From Bacillus_P idriensis_A (GTDB taxonomy: Bacteria > Bacillota > Bacilli > Bacillales > Bacillaceae): DNA of 64,000 nucleotides. The stretch lies in contig NZ_JBCMYF010000008.1 in the NCBI RefSeq assembly GCF_050483325.1, positions 186,001 to 250,000 on the forward strand, read 5' to 3'. This document shows positions 33,955 to 42,213 of this stretch, one piece after another (the first letter of the stretch is position 1; each line of letters begins with the position of its first letter). The notes below the pieces were generated by a model. That model was not told where the DNA came from. It was given only the letters and a program-made list of their open reading frames with translations, and searched no databases. The position numbers were made by a program, and so were the translations under genes.

Positions 33955-34443
33955 ATGCGGAAATCTCATTCAGTTTATGATGCAAAGAGCAGTTTTCTGA
34001 TAGGAACGCTCTCAAAAGATGATGATCTGCTGACAGGAATCTTAAGACAGTGTGAACTGCATGGCATAAAGGCAGGCAGTTTTTCGTGTATAGGTTCATT
34101 GAAAACAGTAAGCTATATGAAACTCAAGCATGAAAACGGCACGCTTTCTTATACAAAGCCAATAAAAGAAGCAAGACCTGTTGAACTGCTAAATGGAACA
34201 GGTTTTATAGGAATCAAAGAAGATGGAAGGTTAGATATCCATTTTCATGGTGTCTTTATAGATGAGACAGGAACCATATCCGGAGGACATTTTATAGAAG
34301 GCGGAAACAAGGTGGCCATTACGATTGAATTTACAGTTGCAGTTGTTTCAAATGCTGTTGTTAAAAGAGAGAAAGATCCTGAAATGGGCTTCCGTATTTT
34401 TAATTTTTATGGAAAAGAGGAGCTGCCGGAATGGAAACAATAG
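33955..34443 (+). CDS. PCC-domain (DUF296) protein
   Basis: 162 residues, one PCC/DUF296 domain (plant and prokaryote conserved). Diagnostic segments are the DDDLLTGILRQCELHGIKAGSF start, GTGFIGIKEDGRLDIHFHG and GTISGGHFIEGG; the His residues in HFHG and GGHF match the metal-binding positions of bacterial PCC proteins. It lacks an AT-hook, so it is not a DNA-binding AHL. Function unknown. It overlaps the acyl-CoA ligase by 13 bases, so it is translationally coupled to the pathway and may be an enzyme in it. Confidence 0.8.
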   Translation: MRKSHSVYDAKSSFLIGTLSKDDDLLTGILRQCELHGIKAGSFSCIGSLKTVSYMKLKHENGTLSYTKPIKEARPVELLNGTGFIGIKEDGRLDIHFHGVFIDETGTISGGHFIEGGNKVAITIEFTVAVVSNAVVKREKDPEMGFRIFNFYGKEELPEWKQ

Positions 34444-35912
34444 CTGGCTATGCGCAAAAGGCGATTATTCAGTTTGGTCCTAAATTGGCTGTGAAAGATC
34501 GTTTTCGTTCATTCACTTATGCTCAATTAGGAGAACGTGCATACAAACTTGTAACGATTCTGAGGAACATGGGAATGAAGAAAGGTGATCGGTTAGCTGC
34601 ATTAATGTCAAACCGAATTGAACATATTGAACTTGATCTGGCGTGTGCATTTGGCGGTTTCATCAAAGTTCCGCTTAATTATCGCCTGCATCCAAAAGAG
34701 CATGAGTATATGTTAAAGCAATCAGGGACTAAAATTGTCATCGGAGAAGATAAGCTTCTAAATCAAATAGAGTCTGGCATAAGAAAAATCAGTGTCGCGA
34801 ACCAATATGAGGGCCTGCTTGCAGCAATGGAGAAGTGTGTTATTAACGAGCAAATAAATGAAGATGATGTATTTGCCATCATGTACACCTCGGGCACAAC
34901 TGGTAAACCTAAAGGCGTTATGCTGACACACCGAAATATTATTTCAAGTGCCTTATCTCTTGCTATGTCTTGTGAGATTACATGGGGAGATGTCATAGGC
35001 CATGTTGCGCCTTTGACTCATGGCTCCAATTTTCTTTCTCATGCTTCATGGATCTTTGGGTTAACTCAAATTGTCTATGACAAATTTGATCCTGAAGATT
35101 TTTTAGAGGATATATACAGGGACAAAGTAAGCGTCATATTTTTAGTTCCCACGATTGTCAATTTATTATTTCAAAGCACAGCATTTGATATAAAGAAACT
35201 TCAGTATGTTAAAACCATTAATATGGCCGGCTCTCCAATCGCGTCAAGCAAACTGAGTGCCGCCATCTCTCAAGCGGGAGATATTTTTGTAGAGACATAC
35301 GGCCAGGTTGAGGCTCCGATGACCATTACGGTCATGCCGAGAAAAGAGCTTAAAAATCACCTGGAATCCTGTGGATTAACAGGTTCATTTGTGGAAATGA
35401 AAATTGTTGATGAAGCTGGGAACAGCGTTGAACAGGGGAAAATCGGCGAAATCATTTGCAAGGGGTCACTCGTGATGAAAGGCTATTGGGAGAATCCTGA
35501 AGCGACTTCTGAAACATTGAAGGATGGCTGGCTTTACACAGGTGATTTAGGATGGGCGGATGAAAATGGGTACCTCCATCTTGTTGACAGAAAAAAAGAG
35601 GTCATTATTTCAGGAGGGCTGAATATTTATCCCCGTGAAATAGAAGAAGTATTAAATAAGCATTCTTCAGTAAAAGAAACATGTGTCATCGGCCTGCCAT
35701 GTGAACAATGGGGTGAAAAGATCGCAGCATACGTAGTTCTTAAAGACGGTGAAACAGCAGATGAAGAAGAGCTCATCAATCTGTGCATGCAGCATTTAGC
35801 AAGCTTTAAAAAGCCTAAAGTCATTCGGATTTTAGATCAGCTTCCAAAAAGCCCATACGGAAAAATTTTAAAGCGGGAAGTAAAACAGCTCCATGGAGGT
35901 GTTCATACATGA
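34431..35912 (+). CDS. acyl-CoA ligase (AMP-forming)
   Basis: 493 residues of the ANL superfamily. P-loop YTSGTTGKPKG (about 151-161), the A5 motif ETYGQVE, A7 YTGDLG, A8 DRKKEVIISGGLNIYP and the C-terminal catalytic Lys in SPYGKILKRE. It activates a carboxylic acid to its CoA thioester with ATP. Medium length without extra domains fits medium-chain or aromatic acid ligases; the specificity cannot be read from the sequence. It overlaps the preceding and following genes, consistent with one tightly coupled operon. Confidence 0.92.
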   Translation: METIAGYAQKAIIQFGPKLAVKDRFRSFTYAQLGERAYKLVTILRNMGMKKGDRLAALMSNRIEHIELDLACAFGGFIKVPLNYRLHPKEHEYMLKQSGTKIVIGEDKLLNQIESGIRKISVANQYEGLLAAMEKCVINEQINEDDVFAIMYTSGTTGKPKGVMLTHRNIISSALSLAMSCEITWGDVIGHVAPLTHGSNFLSHASWIFGLTQIVYDKFDPEDFLEDIYRDKVSVIFLVPTIVNLLFQSTAFDIKKLQYVKTINMAGSPIASSKLSAAISQAGDIFVETYGQVEAPMTITVMPRKELKNHLESCGLTGSFVEMKIVDEAGNSVEQGKIGEIICKGSLVMKGYWENPEATSETLKDGWLYTGDLGWADENGYLHLVDRKKEVIISGGLNIYPREIEEVLNKHSSVKETCVIGLPCEQWGEKIAAYVVLKDGETADEEELINLCMQHLASFKKPKVIRILDQLPKSPYGKILKREVKQLHGGVHT

Positions 35913-37045
35913 ATCAAGCAGCAGTATCAGGGATAGGCATGACCAAGTTCGGTACACACCGAGACCGGTCAGTAAAAGATCTGCTTTTAGAAGCCAGTTT
36001 AAGTGCACTGAAGGAAGCAGAATTTCCACGCATAGACGCCGTATTCGCCGGGAATTTCATGTCTGGTGTTCTAGCTGAACAAGAAATACTGGGTTCTGTC
36101 ATTGCGCATGATTTAGGTTTAGGGCCAATTCCAACTGCAAAGATGGAAGGTGCATGCGCAAGCGGGGGAATCGCATTCAGGCATGCTTATGAAATGATAC
36201 GGGCCGGAGTCTATGACACGGTATTGGTCGCTGGTGTCGAAAAAATGAAACATGCATCAACCGAAACAGTTATGCAGGCAATAAACGGTGCTATGGACAC
36301 TGAATCCAATGAGAAAAAAGCAGGGCTTACATTTCCGGGATTCTTCGGCATTTTAGCAAATCGGTACTTTTATGAAACAGATGCGTCAAAAAAACATTTA
36401 GCCATGGTAGCCAAGAAAAACCGGGACTATGCCATTCACAACCCTAAGGCGCAATATCGGGAAGCGGCAACACTGGAAGAAATAATGAATGCCAGAATGA
36501 TAACAGATCCTCTTGGACTGTTTGATTGTTCGCCAATTACAGACGGAGCAGCAGCAATTATTTTAACCAGAGGAGTTAAGGGGATCGTTGTGCGTTCATC
36601 CTCGCAAGCTTCAGGGCCTACTCAAGCGCAGGAAATCGAAGACCTTCTGACTATAACAGCAATAAAAGAATCAGCGGGACAAGCCTATGAACAGGCAGGA
36701 CTTGGTCCGGATGATATCGACGTTGCCGAGATTCATGATTGTTTTACCATGACTGAAATTCTGGCAATAGAGGCGCTGGGATTTGCAAAAAAAGGGGAGG
36801 GATGGAAAGCGGTCGAACAGGGTTTAACAAAACACGGCGGCAAGGTGCCGGTTAATACCAGCGGAGGACTGCTTTCACGCGGACATCCCATCGGAGCAAC
36901 CGGAATTGCGCAGATTTATCAGATCGTAAGTCAATTAAGAGGAAACGCATGTAATCAAGTAGCCGGTGCAAAAATCGGCCTTGCTCAAAACCTAGGCGGA
37001 ACTGGCTCTTATTCAACAGTCCATATTTTCGAGAATAGGCGGTGA
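35909..37045 (+). CDS. thiolase-family protein (SCP2-type) paired with DUF35
   Basis: 378 residues. Nucleophile Cys83 (GACASGG), the SCP2-type HDCFT motif (about 274) in place of NEAF, and GHPIGATG (about 324). The C-terminal motif reads NLGGTGSY, without the second catalytic Cys (CxG) of classical degradative thiolases. This combination with an adjacent DUF35 gene is known from BbsAB benzoylsuccinyl-CoA thiolase, archaeal acetoacetyl-CoA thiolase complexes and steroid side-chain retro-aldolases. Expected role: C-C cleavage of a beta-keto or beta-hydroxy acyl-CoA. Overlaps both neighbours by four bases. Confidence 0.88.
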   Translation: MNQAAVSGIGMTKFGTHRDRSVKDLLLEASLSALKEAEFPRIDAVFAGNFMSGVLAEQEILGSVIAHDLGLGPIPTAKMEGACASGGIAFRHAYEMIRAGVYDTVLVAGVEKMKHASTETVMQAINGAMDTESNEKKAGLTFPGFFGILANRYFYETDASKKHLAMVAKKNRDYAIHNPKAQYREAATLEEIMNARMITDPLGLFDCSPITDGAAAIILTRGVKGIVVRSSSQASGPTQAQEIEDLLTITAIKESAGQAYEQAGLGPDDIDVAEIHDCFTMTEILAIEALGFAKKGEGWKAVEQGLTKHGGKVPVNTSGGLLSRGHPIGATGIAQIYQIVSQLRGNACNQVAGAKIGLAQNLGGTGSYSTVHIFENRR

Positions 37046-37356
37046 TCAATGTGAACTTTGAAAAGTTTGTATGTGCATCATGCGGTAAATCATCAGTCCG
37101 ATCCAGAATTGTGTGTCCGGCATGCAAGTCAACAGAATTCAATCAGCAGCAAACAGATGGAACTGGCAAAGTTTATTCGTTCACAAAGATTCATATCTCG
37201 TCTGAAGAATTCAAACATTTAACTCCTTATTATATCGTTGTTGTCGATTTAGCCTCGGGAGATCGGGTTACCGGGAGAATAAGAGATGAGGTAAGCATAA
37301 ACGACAGTGTTAAATTGACTTCATTTGAAGATGGAGTTTACACTTTTAATTTGTGA
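37042..37356 (+). CDS. DUF35 zinc-ribbon/OB-fold protein
   Basis: 104 residues from GTG 37042 overlapping the thiolase stop. The N-terminal rubredoxin-like zinc ribbon has CASCG and CPACKS (CxxC ... CxxC, about 11-29). The OB fold follows (about 38-104: TGTGKVYSFTKIHIS to GVYTFNL). DUF35 proteins form obligate complexes with SCP2-type thiolases or aldolases and help bind CoA. The overlap and adjacency make the preceding gene its partner. Last gene of operon 1. Confidence 0.9.
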   Translation: MINVNFEKFVCASCGKSSVRSRIVCPACKSTEFNQQQTDGTGKVYSFTKIHISSEEFKHLTPYYIVVVDLASGDRVTGRIRDEVSINDSVKLTSFEDGVYTFNL

Positions 37357-37377
37357 ATAAAAAAATATGAAAGGTTT

Positions 37378-37425
37378 TAACCTATGAATCACTGTCATTA
37401 AGTGGTCCATAGGTTTTTATATATT
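37378..37425 (+). terminator. operon 1 terminator
   Basis: AACCTATG ... CATAGGTT outer stem with an inner CACT/AGTG pairing, followed by TTTATATATTT. Confidence 0.75.
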
Positions 37426-37582
37426 TAATACCTATCCATTATAAGGGAAAACAAAAAGAGAATATCTTTTGTTTTTTTATTTTACGAGTATTCAAGAAGG
37501 TAAGATGTAAAACTGCAGACGATCAAGCTGCGAAAATCAATTTTAAAAACAAATTTATTTTAAGTTAACCACGATTAAAGTG

Positions 37583-37627
37583 TTGACAATTTTCAGAATA
37601 TAAGATAAATTCTAGTTAATCGATTAA
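37583..37627 (+). promoter_or_regulatory. lacI-type regulator promoter and operator
   Basis: TTGACA (37583-37588) and TAAATT (37606-37611), 17 bases apart. Directly downstream lies the palindrome TTAATCGATTAA (37616-37627), which recurs before rpiB. A degenerate copy AGTTAAccacGATTAA lies at about 37563-37577. Confidence 0.6.
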
Positions 37628-37649
37628 ATAACAGTGAAGGTTGATCAAA

Positions 37650-38669
37650 TTGGATAAGAAAATGAAAGCAACACTTAAAGATGTAGCAAATTTAGCGGGA
37701 GTATCTACTGCAACAGTATCAAATGTTACAAATAATACAAAGTTTGTAAGTGAAGATGTAAAAAGAAAAGTACTCGATGCAATGGAAACGCTTAATTACC
37801 GGCCAAATGCTTTAGCAAAAAGCTTAAGAGTCCAAGAGACAAAATTAATTGGTGTCCTAATATCAGATATTACGAATCCGTTTTTTTCAAAAGTAGTAAG
37901 AGGGATAGAATATGAAGCTAATAAAAATGGATATAATATCCTCCTATGCAACACTGAATCAAATGCAGTGAAAGAACAGGAGTATTTAGATATCTTAATA
38001 GGCAAAAGAATTGATGGATTAATTATTTCATCATCAGGAAATAAAGAAGAATACATAAAACACCTTGAAAGTGCAAATATTCCTATCGTATTTTTAAACC
38101 GATCTCCTGAAAGCGCTTTAATGAAAACGGTCATGACTAATAATATAAGAGGGTCTTATCTTGCAGCTGAACACCTAATTAATCATGGATATGAAAAGAT
38201 CTCAATCATATCAGGTCCTCAAACGTACAGTACTGGCAGAGATCGATTGATTGGATATAAGCGGGCTATGGAAGATTATGGTCTGACAATTGATGAGAAA
38301 TTAATAAAAATAGGAAATTTTGATATCAAAAGCGGGTATGATTTGATGAAGGAGCTTATTAACAGCGGTGAAAGAACAGATGCCTGTTTTATTGCAAACA
38401 ATTCTATGACTTTAGGAGCTTATAAATATATTAAAGAAACAAACCTGAAGATAGGACAGGATCTTGCAATTGTCGGCTATGACGAATCGGATTGGGCTGA
38501 CATAGTTGAACCGCCTTTATCCACTATCAGTCAGCCTGCATATGAACAGGGTACACAGGCAGCTGAGCTTGTAATCGCTAATATTAATGGAAAAGAGCTT
38601 ACAAATCAAAAGGTTATCTATTTAGAACCCGCAATGATCATCAGGGAATCTTGCGGTTGTAAGATTTAA
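37650..38669 (+). CDS. LacI-family repressor of the TRAP/ribokinase operon
   Basis: About 339 residues. The N-terminal LacI HTH is TLKDVANLAGVSTATVSNVTN (split here as TLKDVANLAG and VSTATVSNV), with hinge YRPNALAKSLR, then a periplasmic-binding-protein-like sensor domain (LIGVLISDITNPFF to EPPLSTISQP). It resembles RbsR/CcpA-type regulators, so a pentose or its phosphate is a likely effector. The start could be TTG 37641, TTG 37650 or ATG 37662; 37650 has the best spacing from GTGAAGG. Matching palindromes before this gene and before rpiB suggest that it controls both. Confidence 0.85.
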   Translation: MDKKMKATLKDVANLAGVSTATVSNVTNNTKFVSEDVKRKVLDAMETLNYRPNALAKSLRVQETKLIGVLISDITNPFFSKVVRGIEYEANKNGYNILLCNTESNAVKEQEYLDILIGKRIDGLIISSSGNKEEYIKHLESANIPIVFLNRSPESALMKTVMTNNIRGSYLAAEHLINHGYEKISIISGPQTYSTGRDRLIGYKRAMEDYGLTIDEKLIKIGNFDIKSGYDLMKELINSGERTDACFIANNSMTLGAYKYIKETNLKIGQDLAIVGYDESDWADIVEPPLSTISQPAYEQGTQAAELVIANINGKELTNQKVIYLEPAMIIRESCGCKI

Positions 38670-38691
38670 TAAATCTATTTTTTGTGAGTTT

Positions 38692-38735
38692 AGTTAATCG
38701 ATTAACTGATTTAACAGGATTTTTGATTAAATCAG
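38692..38735 (+). promoter_or_regulatory. operator and hairpin before rpiB
   Basis: Perfect 16-base palindrome AGTTAATCGATTAACT (38692-38707), the same core as at 37616-37627. It is followed by the inverted repeat CTGATTTAA ... TTAAATCAG (38706-38735). TATAAT at 38749-38754 is a possible -10 for the rpiB operon. Confidence 0.65.
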
Positions 38736-38773
38736 TTAATTGTTTACTTATAATTTTTTAAGGAGGATAAAAA

Positions 38774-39250
38774 ATGAAAATTATTGTAGGAGGAGACCAT
38801 GCAGGTTTTCCATTAAAACAAGAAGTTGTAAACGCTATCAAAAAACTGGGGCATGAGGTTGAGGATTTTGGCTGTTTTAGCAGTGATCCAATAGATTTCC
38901 CGGATATTACGAAAAAAGTATGTGAGGCAGTTCTAATCGGTGAAGCAGAGAGAGCCATTTTAGTTTGCGGAACAGGAGTAGGCGCATGTATAGCAGCAAA
39001 TAAAATTCCAGGTATCCGGGCATCTGTTTGTCACGATATTTATTCTTCTCATCAATGTGTTGAACATGATGATGTAAATGTTATGTGCATTGGTGCTCAA
39101 ATCATTGGCCCAGTCATTATGACAGAACTTGTTGAGTCTTTTTTAAACGCAGCATTCAGTACTGAAGAAGAATTTAGAAGAAGAGTTAGGAAGCTGCAGT
39201 TGATGGAGAATGAATATGCTCAAAAAATTGTAAATCTGAATACTAAATAG
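38774..39250 (+). CDS. RpiB/LacAB-family sugar-phosphate isomerase
   Basis: 158 residues, RpiB fold. MKIIVGGDHAGFPLK carries the conserved Asp8-His9, and Cys65 in VCGTGVGACIAANK is the catalytic base of RpiB; the SVCHDIYSS segment follows. RpiB interconverts ribose-5-P and ribulose-5-P, and relatives act on allose-, galactose- or tetrose-phosphates. With a ribokinase-like kinase in the same operon, ribose-5-P isomerisation is the simplest reading. The product would enter the pentose phosphate pathway. AAGGAGG ribosome site. Confidence 0.85.
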   Translation: MKIIVGGDHAGFPLKQEVVNAIKKLGHEVEDFGCFSSDPIDFPDITKKVCEAVLIGEAERAILVCGTGVGACIAANKIPGIRASVCHDIYSSHQCVEHDDVNVMCIGAQIIGPVIMTELVESFLNAAFSTEEEFRRRVRKLQLMENEYAQKIVNLNTK

Positions 39251-39263
39251 AGGAGGAGTCCAA

Positions 39264-40334
39264 ATGAACAATCCTATGAAAAGGTATAAAATCTATTTAT
39301 TTGTCTCTCTTTTTATTGCATTGCTTTTAGCCGGATGCGGTGCTAATTCTGCGGGATCTGAACCCTCTGGGAATAATTCTTCTAATAAAGTTAAGGATTC
39401 TGAAAAAATGGTCATAAAATTAGGACATGTAACGAATGACCAATCCGCCATCCATAAGGGGTCCATAAAATTTAAAGAAATTATTGAAGAAAAATCAAAC
39501 GGTACAATGGAAGTGCAGGTCATACCAGGAGGCCAGCTTGGTAATGAAAAGGACTTAGTGGAAAGTACACAGATCGGAACAATTCATATGACCATACCCT
39601 CGGCAGCCGTTCTTTCAAATTTTGTACCAAAGGCTTCGGTATTAACACTTCCATATATAATCGAAGGGAAAAATGAAAGAGAAAAATATAAATACTTTCA
39701 AAAACTGGCAAAAACAGATGCTTATAAAGAAATTGCTTTACAAAGCAAGGAAGCTGGATTAGAGATTTTCCCTGAAGCGGTCTGGTGGGTTGGGGATCGC
39801 CATGTGACAACAAGAGATAAAACAATTGAAACACCAGAGAAAATAAGAGGTTTAAAAATCAGGACTCCAGATGCAACTGCACATACAGAACCATTTAGAT
39901 TATTAAAAGCAAATGTCACCCCAATGAATATTACAGAAGTATACATGTCTCTTAAAACGGGGACTATTGAAGCTCAGGAAAACTCTATTAATCAAATTTA
40001 TACAAATAAGTTTCAGGAAGTACAGAATGTTGTCAATTTAACTGGTCATATGACACAGAATGAATTGCCGGCAGTTAATCTAAATTGGTGGAAGGGATTA
40101 ACAAAGGATCAGAAAAAAATGATCACTGATGCTATGGCTGTATCTGGTGAATACATGTCTGAATTGCAATTAAAAGCGAATGAAGAAGAATTAAATCTTT
40201 TAAAAGAAAGTGGCATGAAGGTTGTTGACGTTGATATTGAAGCTTATAAAGCTGCGACAAAAGATACTTATAAAGCTTTTGAGGATAAATTAGGAAATGG
40301 ATATTATGAAAAGATTAAGGATGCTCAAAAGTAA
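39264..40334 (+). CDS. TRAP transporter substrate-binding lipoprotein (DctP family), operon 2
   Basis: 356 residues with signal peptide and lipobox LLAGC (Cys25), then a Ser/Asn linker and the DctP fold: KIRGLKIRTPD (binding Arg, about 195) and YMSLKTGTIEAQENS. It delivers substrate to the DctQM pair downstream. Most DctP proteins bind carboxylates through the conserved Arg, so a sugar acid is possible, but the flanking isomerase and ribokinase argue for a sugar or sugar-derived ligand. A strong stem-loop follows the gene. GAGGAGG ribosome site. Confidence 0.9.
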   Translation: MNNPMKRYKIYLFVSLFIALLLAGCGANSAGSEPSGNNSSNKVKDSEKMVIKLGHVTNDQSAIHKGSIKFKEIIEEKSNGTMEVQVIPGGQLGNEKDLVESTQIGTIHMTIPSAAVLSNFVPKASVLTLPYIIEGKNEREKYKYFQKLAKTDAYKEIALQSKEAGLEIFPEAVWWVGDRHVTTRDKTIETPEKIRGLKIRTPDATAHTEPFRLLKANVTPMNITEVYMSLKTGTIEAQENSINQIYTNKFQEVQNVVNLTGHMTQNELPAVNLNWWKGLTKDQKKMITDAMAVSGEYMSELQLKANEEELNLLKESGMKVVDVDIEAYKAATKDTYKAFEDKLGNGYYEKIKDAQK

Positions 40335-40341
40335 TATCATG

Positions 40342-40379
40342 TTAAGCTGGATCAACTTTCATAAGATGATTCAGCTTAA
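40342..40379 (+). other. intercistronic stem-loop between dctP and dctQ of operon 2
   Basis: TTAAGCTGGATCA (40342-40354) pairs with TGATTCAGCTTAA (40367-40379), 13 base pairs with one G-U and a 12-base loop. There is no T-run after it, so it is more likely an RNA-stability or processing element than a terminator. Confidence 0.6.
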
Positions 40380-40397
40380 TAATAAGGAGATAAAAAG

Positions 40398-40898
40398 ATG
40401 ACTAGAGGAAAATGGATGTTAAAAAACATTGAAGAAATAACGGCCTGTCTATTTTTTCTCATCATGTGCATAGCTGTAGCACTTGGAGTTTTTGCCCGTT
40501 TATTTGAGGTGCAAATCGTATGGACAGATGAACTGGCCAGGTATTGCTTTATTTGGAACGTGCTATTGGGATCAGTAGCTGCATTAAAAAGTAAAAAACA
40601 TATAGCCATTGATTTTTTATTAACCATTCTGCCAAAGAAAATACAAAAAAGCATCTATTTTTCCATACAAATTGGGTTACTGACTTTATTTGGATTTATG
40701 ATTGTGTACGGCTGGACGATAACACAACAAACCTGGATGGTACCAACAACAAGTCTAGGAATCCCAACCGGAATCATTTATTTATCAGTACCTGTTTCTT
40801 GCAGCCTAATGTTTATTTATACATTAATTGATGCTTGCAGTGTTTGGAAAGGCGACTGGACTCTGAACAACAATATAAACAAAGGTGTTGAAATCTAA
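40398..40898 (+). CDS. TRAP transporter small permease (DctQ), operon 2
   Basis: 166 residues, four membrane helices, DctQ family: EITACLFFLIMCIAVALGVF, the WTDELARYCFIWNVLLG segment, KKHIAIDFLL and TTSLGIPTGIIYLSVP. It is the small membrane subunit. AAGGAG ribosome site. Its stop codon is directly followed by the ATG of dctM with no intervening base. Confidence 0.9.
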   Translation: MTRGKWMLKNIEEITACLFFLIMCIAVALGVFARLFEVQIVWTDELARYCFIWNVLLGSVAALKSKKHIAIDFLLTILPKKIQKSIYFSIQIGLLTLFGFMIVYGWTITQQTWMVPTTSLGIPTGIIYLSVPVSCSLMFIYTLIDACSVWKGDWTLNNNINKGVEI

Positions 40899-42179
40899 AT
40901 GCTGATTTTATTGATATGCGGACTGCTGCTGTTGCTGATTCTTGGCGTTCCAGTTGGTTTTGCTCTATTAGGTTCTTCCTTTATAGCCGTAATATTTGGA
41001 GGATCAATAACATTAGAGACATTGCCGCAACGCCTTGCACTTGGATTGGATTCTTTTCCGATATTAGCCATACCTTTGTTTATTTTGGCAGGAGGACTAA
41101 TGGAAGCAGGTGGAATTACAAAGAGGTTAATCAATTTTTCAGAAACACTTGTTGGGCACATAAGAGGTAGCTTGGCACACGTAACTGTTGTATCAAATGT
41201 TTTTATGTCAGGAGTTTCAGGGTCAGGAGTAGCAGATGCTGCTGCAACAGGCACAGCTTTGATACCTTCTATGGTAAAAAGAGGATACGGCAAAGGATTT
41301 GCATCAGCGATTTTAGGTGCCAGCGCTACAGTTGGCCCCATTATTCCTCCCAGCATTCCTATGATTTTATATGGCAGTATAGCAGGAGTTTCAATCGGAA
41401 AACTGTTTTTAGGAGGTGCTATTCCAGGCCTGATGATGAGTATGTCTTTAATGGTGATCGCCTATATTATTGCCAAAAAGAGAAACCTTGAAAAAAGAAA
41501 TAAGGCAGGCCTTAAAAAAATCATGTTTGCTTTTAAAGAGGCCATTTGGGCACTTTTAATGCCCATAATCATCATTTACGGAATTTTCTCAGGTTTATTT
41601 ACGGCAACTGAATCTGCAGTAATAGCTGTTATTTATTCTTTATTTGTCGGGATCTTTATCTATCGTGATCTGAAATGGCGGGAAATACCGAAAAAATTAT
41701 TAGAATCTGTTAAAATGACAGCAAGTGTCGGCATCATTATAGCGGCATCAGCACCTTTCGCATGGATCATGGCTTTTGAACAGGGTCCGCAAAGACTGCT
41801 TGAAGTATTTCAATCCATATCGGATTCCTCAATCATTATCTTGCTTTTGTTAATGATAATCTTACTAGTTCTAGGGTGCTTTTTAGATGGTACGGCAATC
41901 ATTATTATTACTACGCCAGTTGTTCTTCCTTTACTGGCTCAATTTCAAATTGATCCACTGCATTATGGAGTCATACTTGCCATAAATGTTATGATTGGCA
42001 CAATCACGCCGCCTGTAGGTGTTATTATGTATGTTGCAACTGGAATATCAAACAGCAGCATTATTGAATTCACTAAAGAAATAATACCATTTTTACTGAC
42101 CTTGTTAGGATTGCTGCTATTGTTCATGTTTGTACCGGAAATCATTACTTTTTTACCTGATTTATTGTTAAAAGAATGA
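40899..42179 (+). CDS. TRAP transporter large permease (DctM), operon 2
   Basis: 426 residues, about twelve membrane helices. DctM landmarks: LAIPLFILAGGLMEAGGIT, GVSGSGVADAAATGTALIP, ATVGPIIPPSIPMILYG and IGTITPPVGVIMYVATGIS. It forms the ion-coupled transport path with DctQ. The GSGVADAAATG variant is typical of C4-dicarboxylate/sugar-acid type DctM. Starts immediately after the dctQ stop. Confidence 0.93.
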   Translation: MLILLICGLLLLLILGVPVGFALLGSSFIAVIFGGSITLETLPQRLALGLDSFPILAIPLFILAGGLMEAGGITKRLINFSETLVGHIRGSLAHVTVVSNVFMSGVSGSGVADAAATGTALIPSMVKRGYGKGFASAILGASATVGPIIPPSIPMILYGSIAGVSIGKLFLGGAIPGLMMSMSLMVIAYIIAKKRNLEKRNKAGLKKIMFAFKEAIWALLMPIIIIYGIFSGLFTATESAVIAVIYSLFVGIFIYRDLKWREIPKKLLESVKMTASVGIIIAASAPFAWIMAFEQGPQRLLEVFQSISDSSIIILLLLMIILLVLGCFLDGTAIIIITTPVVLPLLAQFQIDPLHYGVILAINVMIGTITPPVGVIMYVATGISNSSIIEFTKEIIPFLLTLLGLLLLFMFVPEIITFLPDLLLKE

Positions 42180-42213
42180 TCGTTATATTTGTGTATAAAT
42201 TGGAGGTGGAAGA

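Noticed and set aside
31790..42179. The two TRAP systems as a recent tandem duplication
   Set aside because: The DctM, DctQ and DctP pairs share only family-level motifs and differ in length and in gene spacing.
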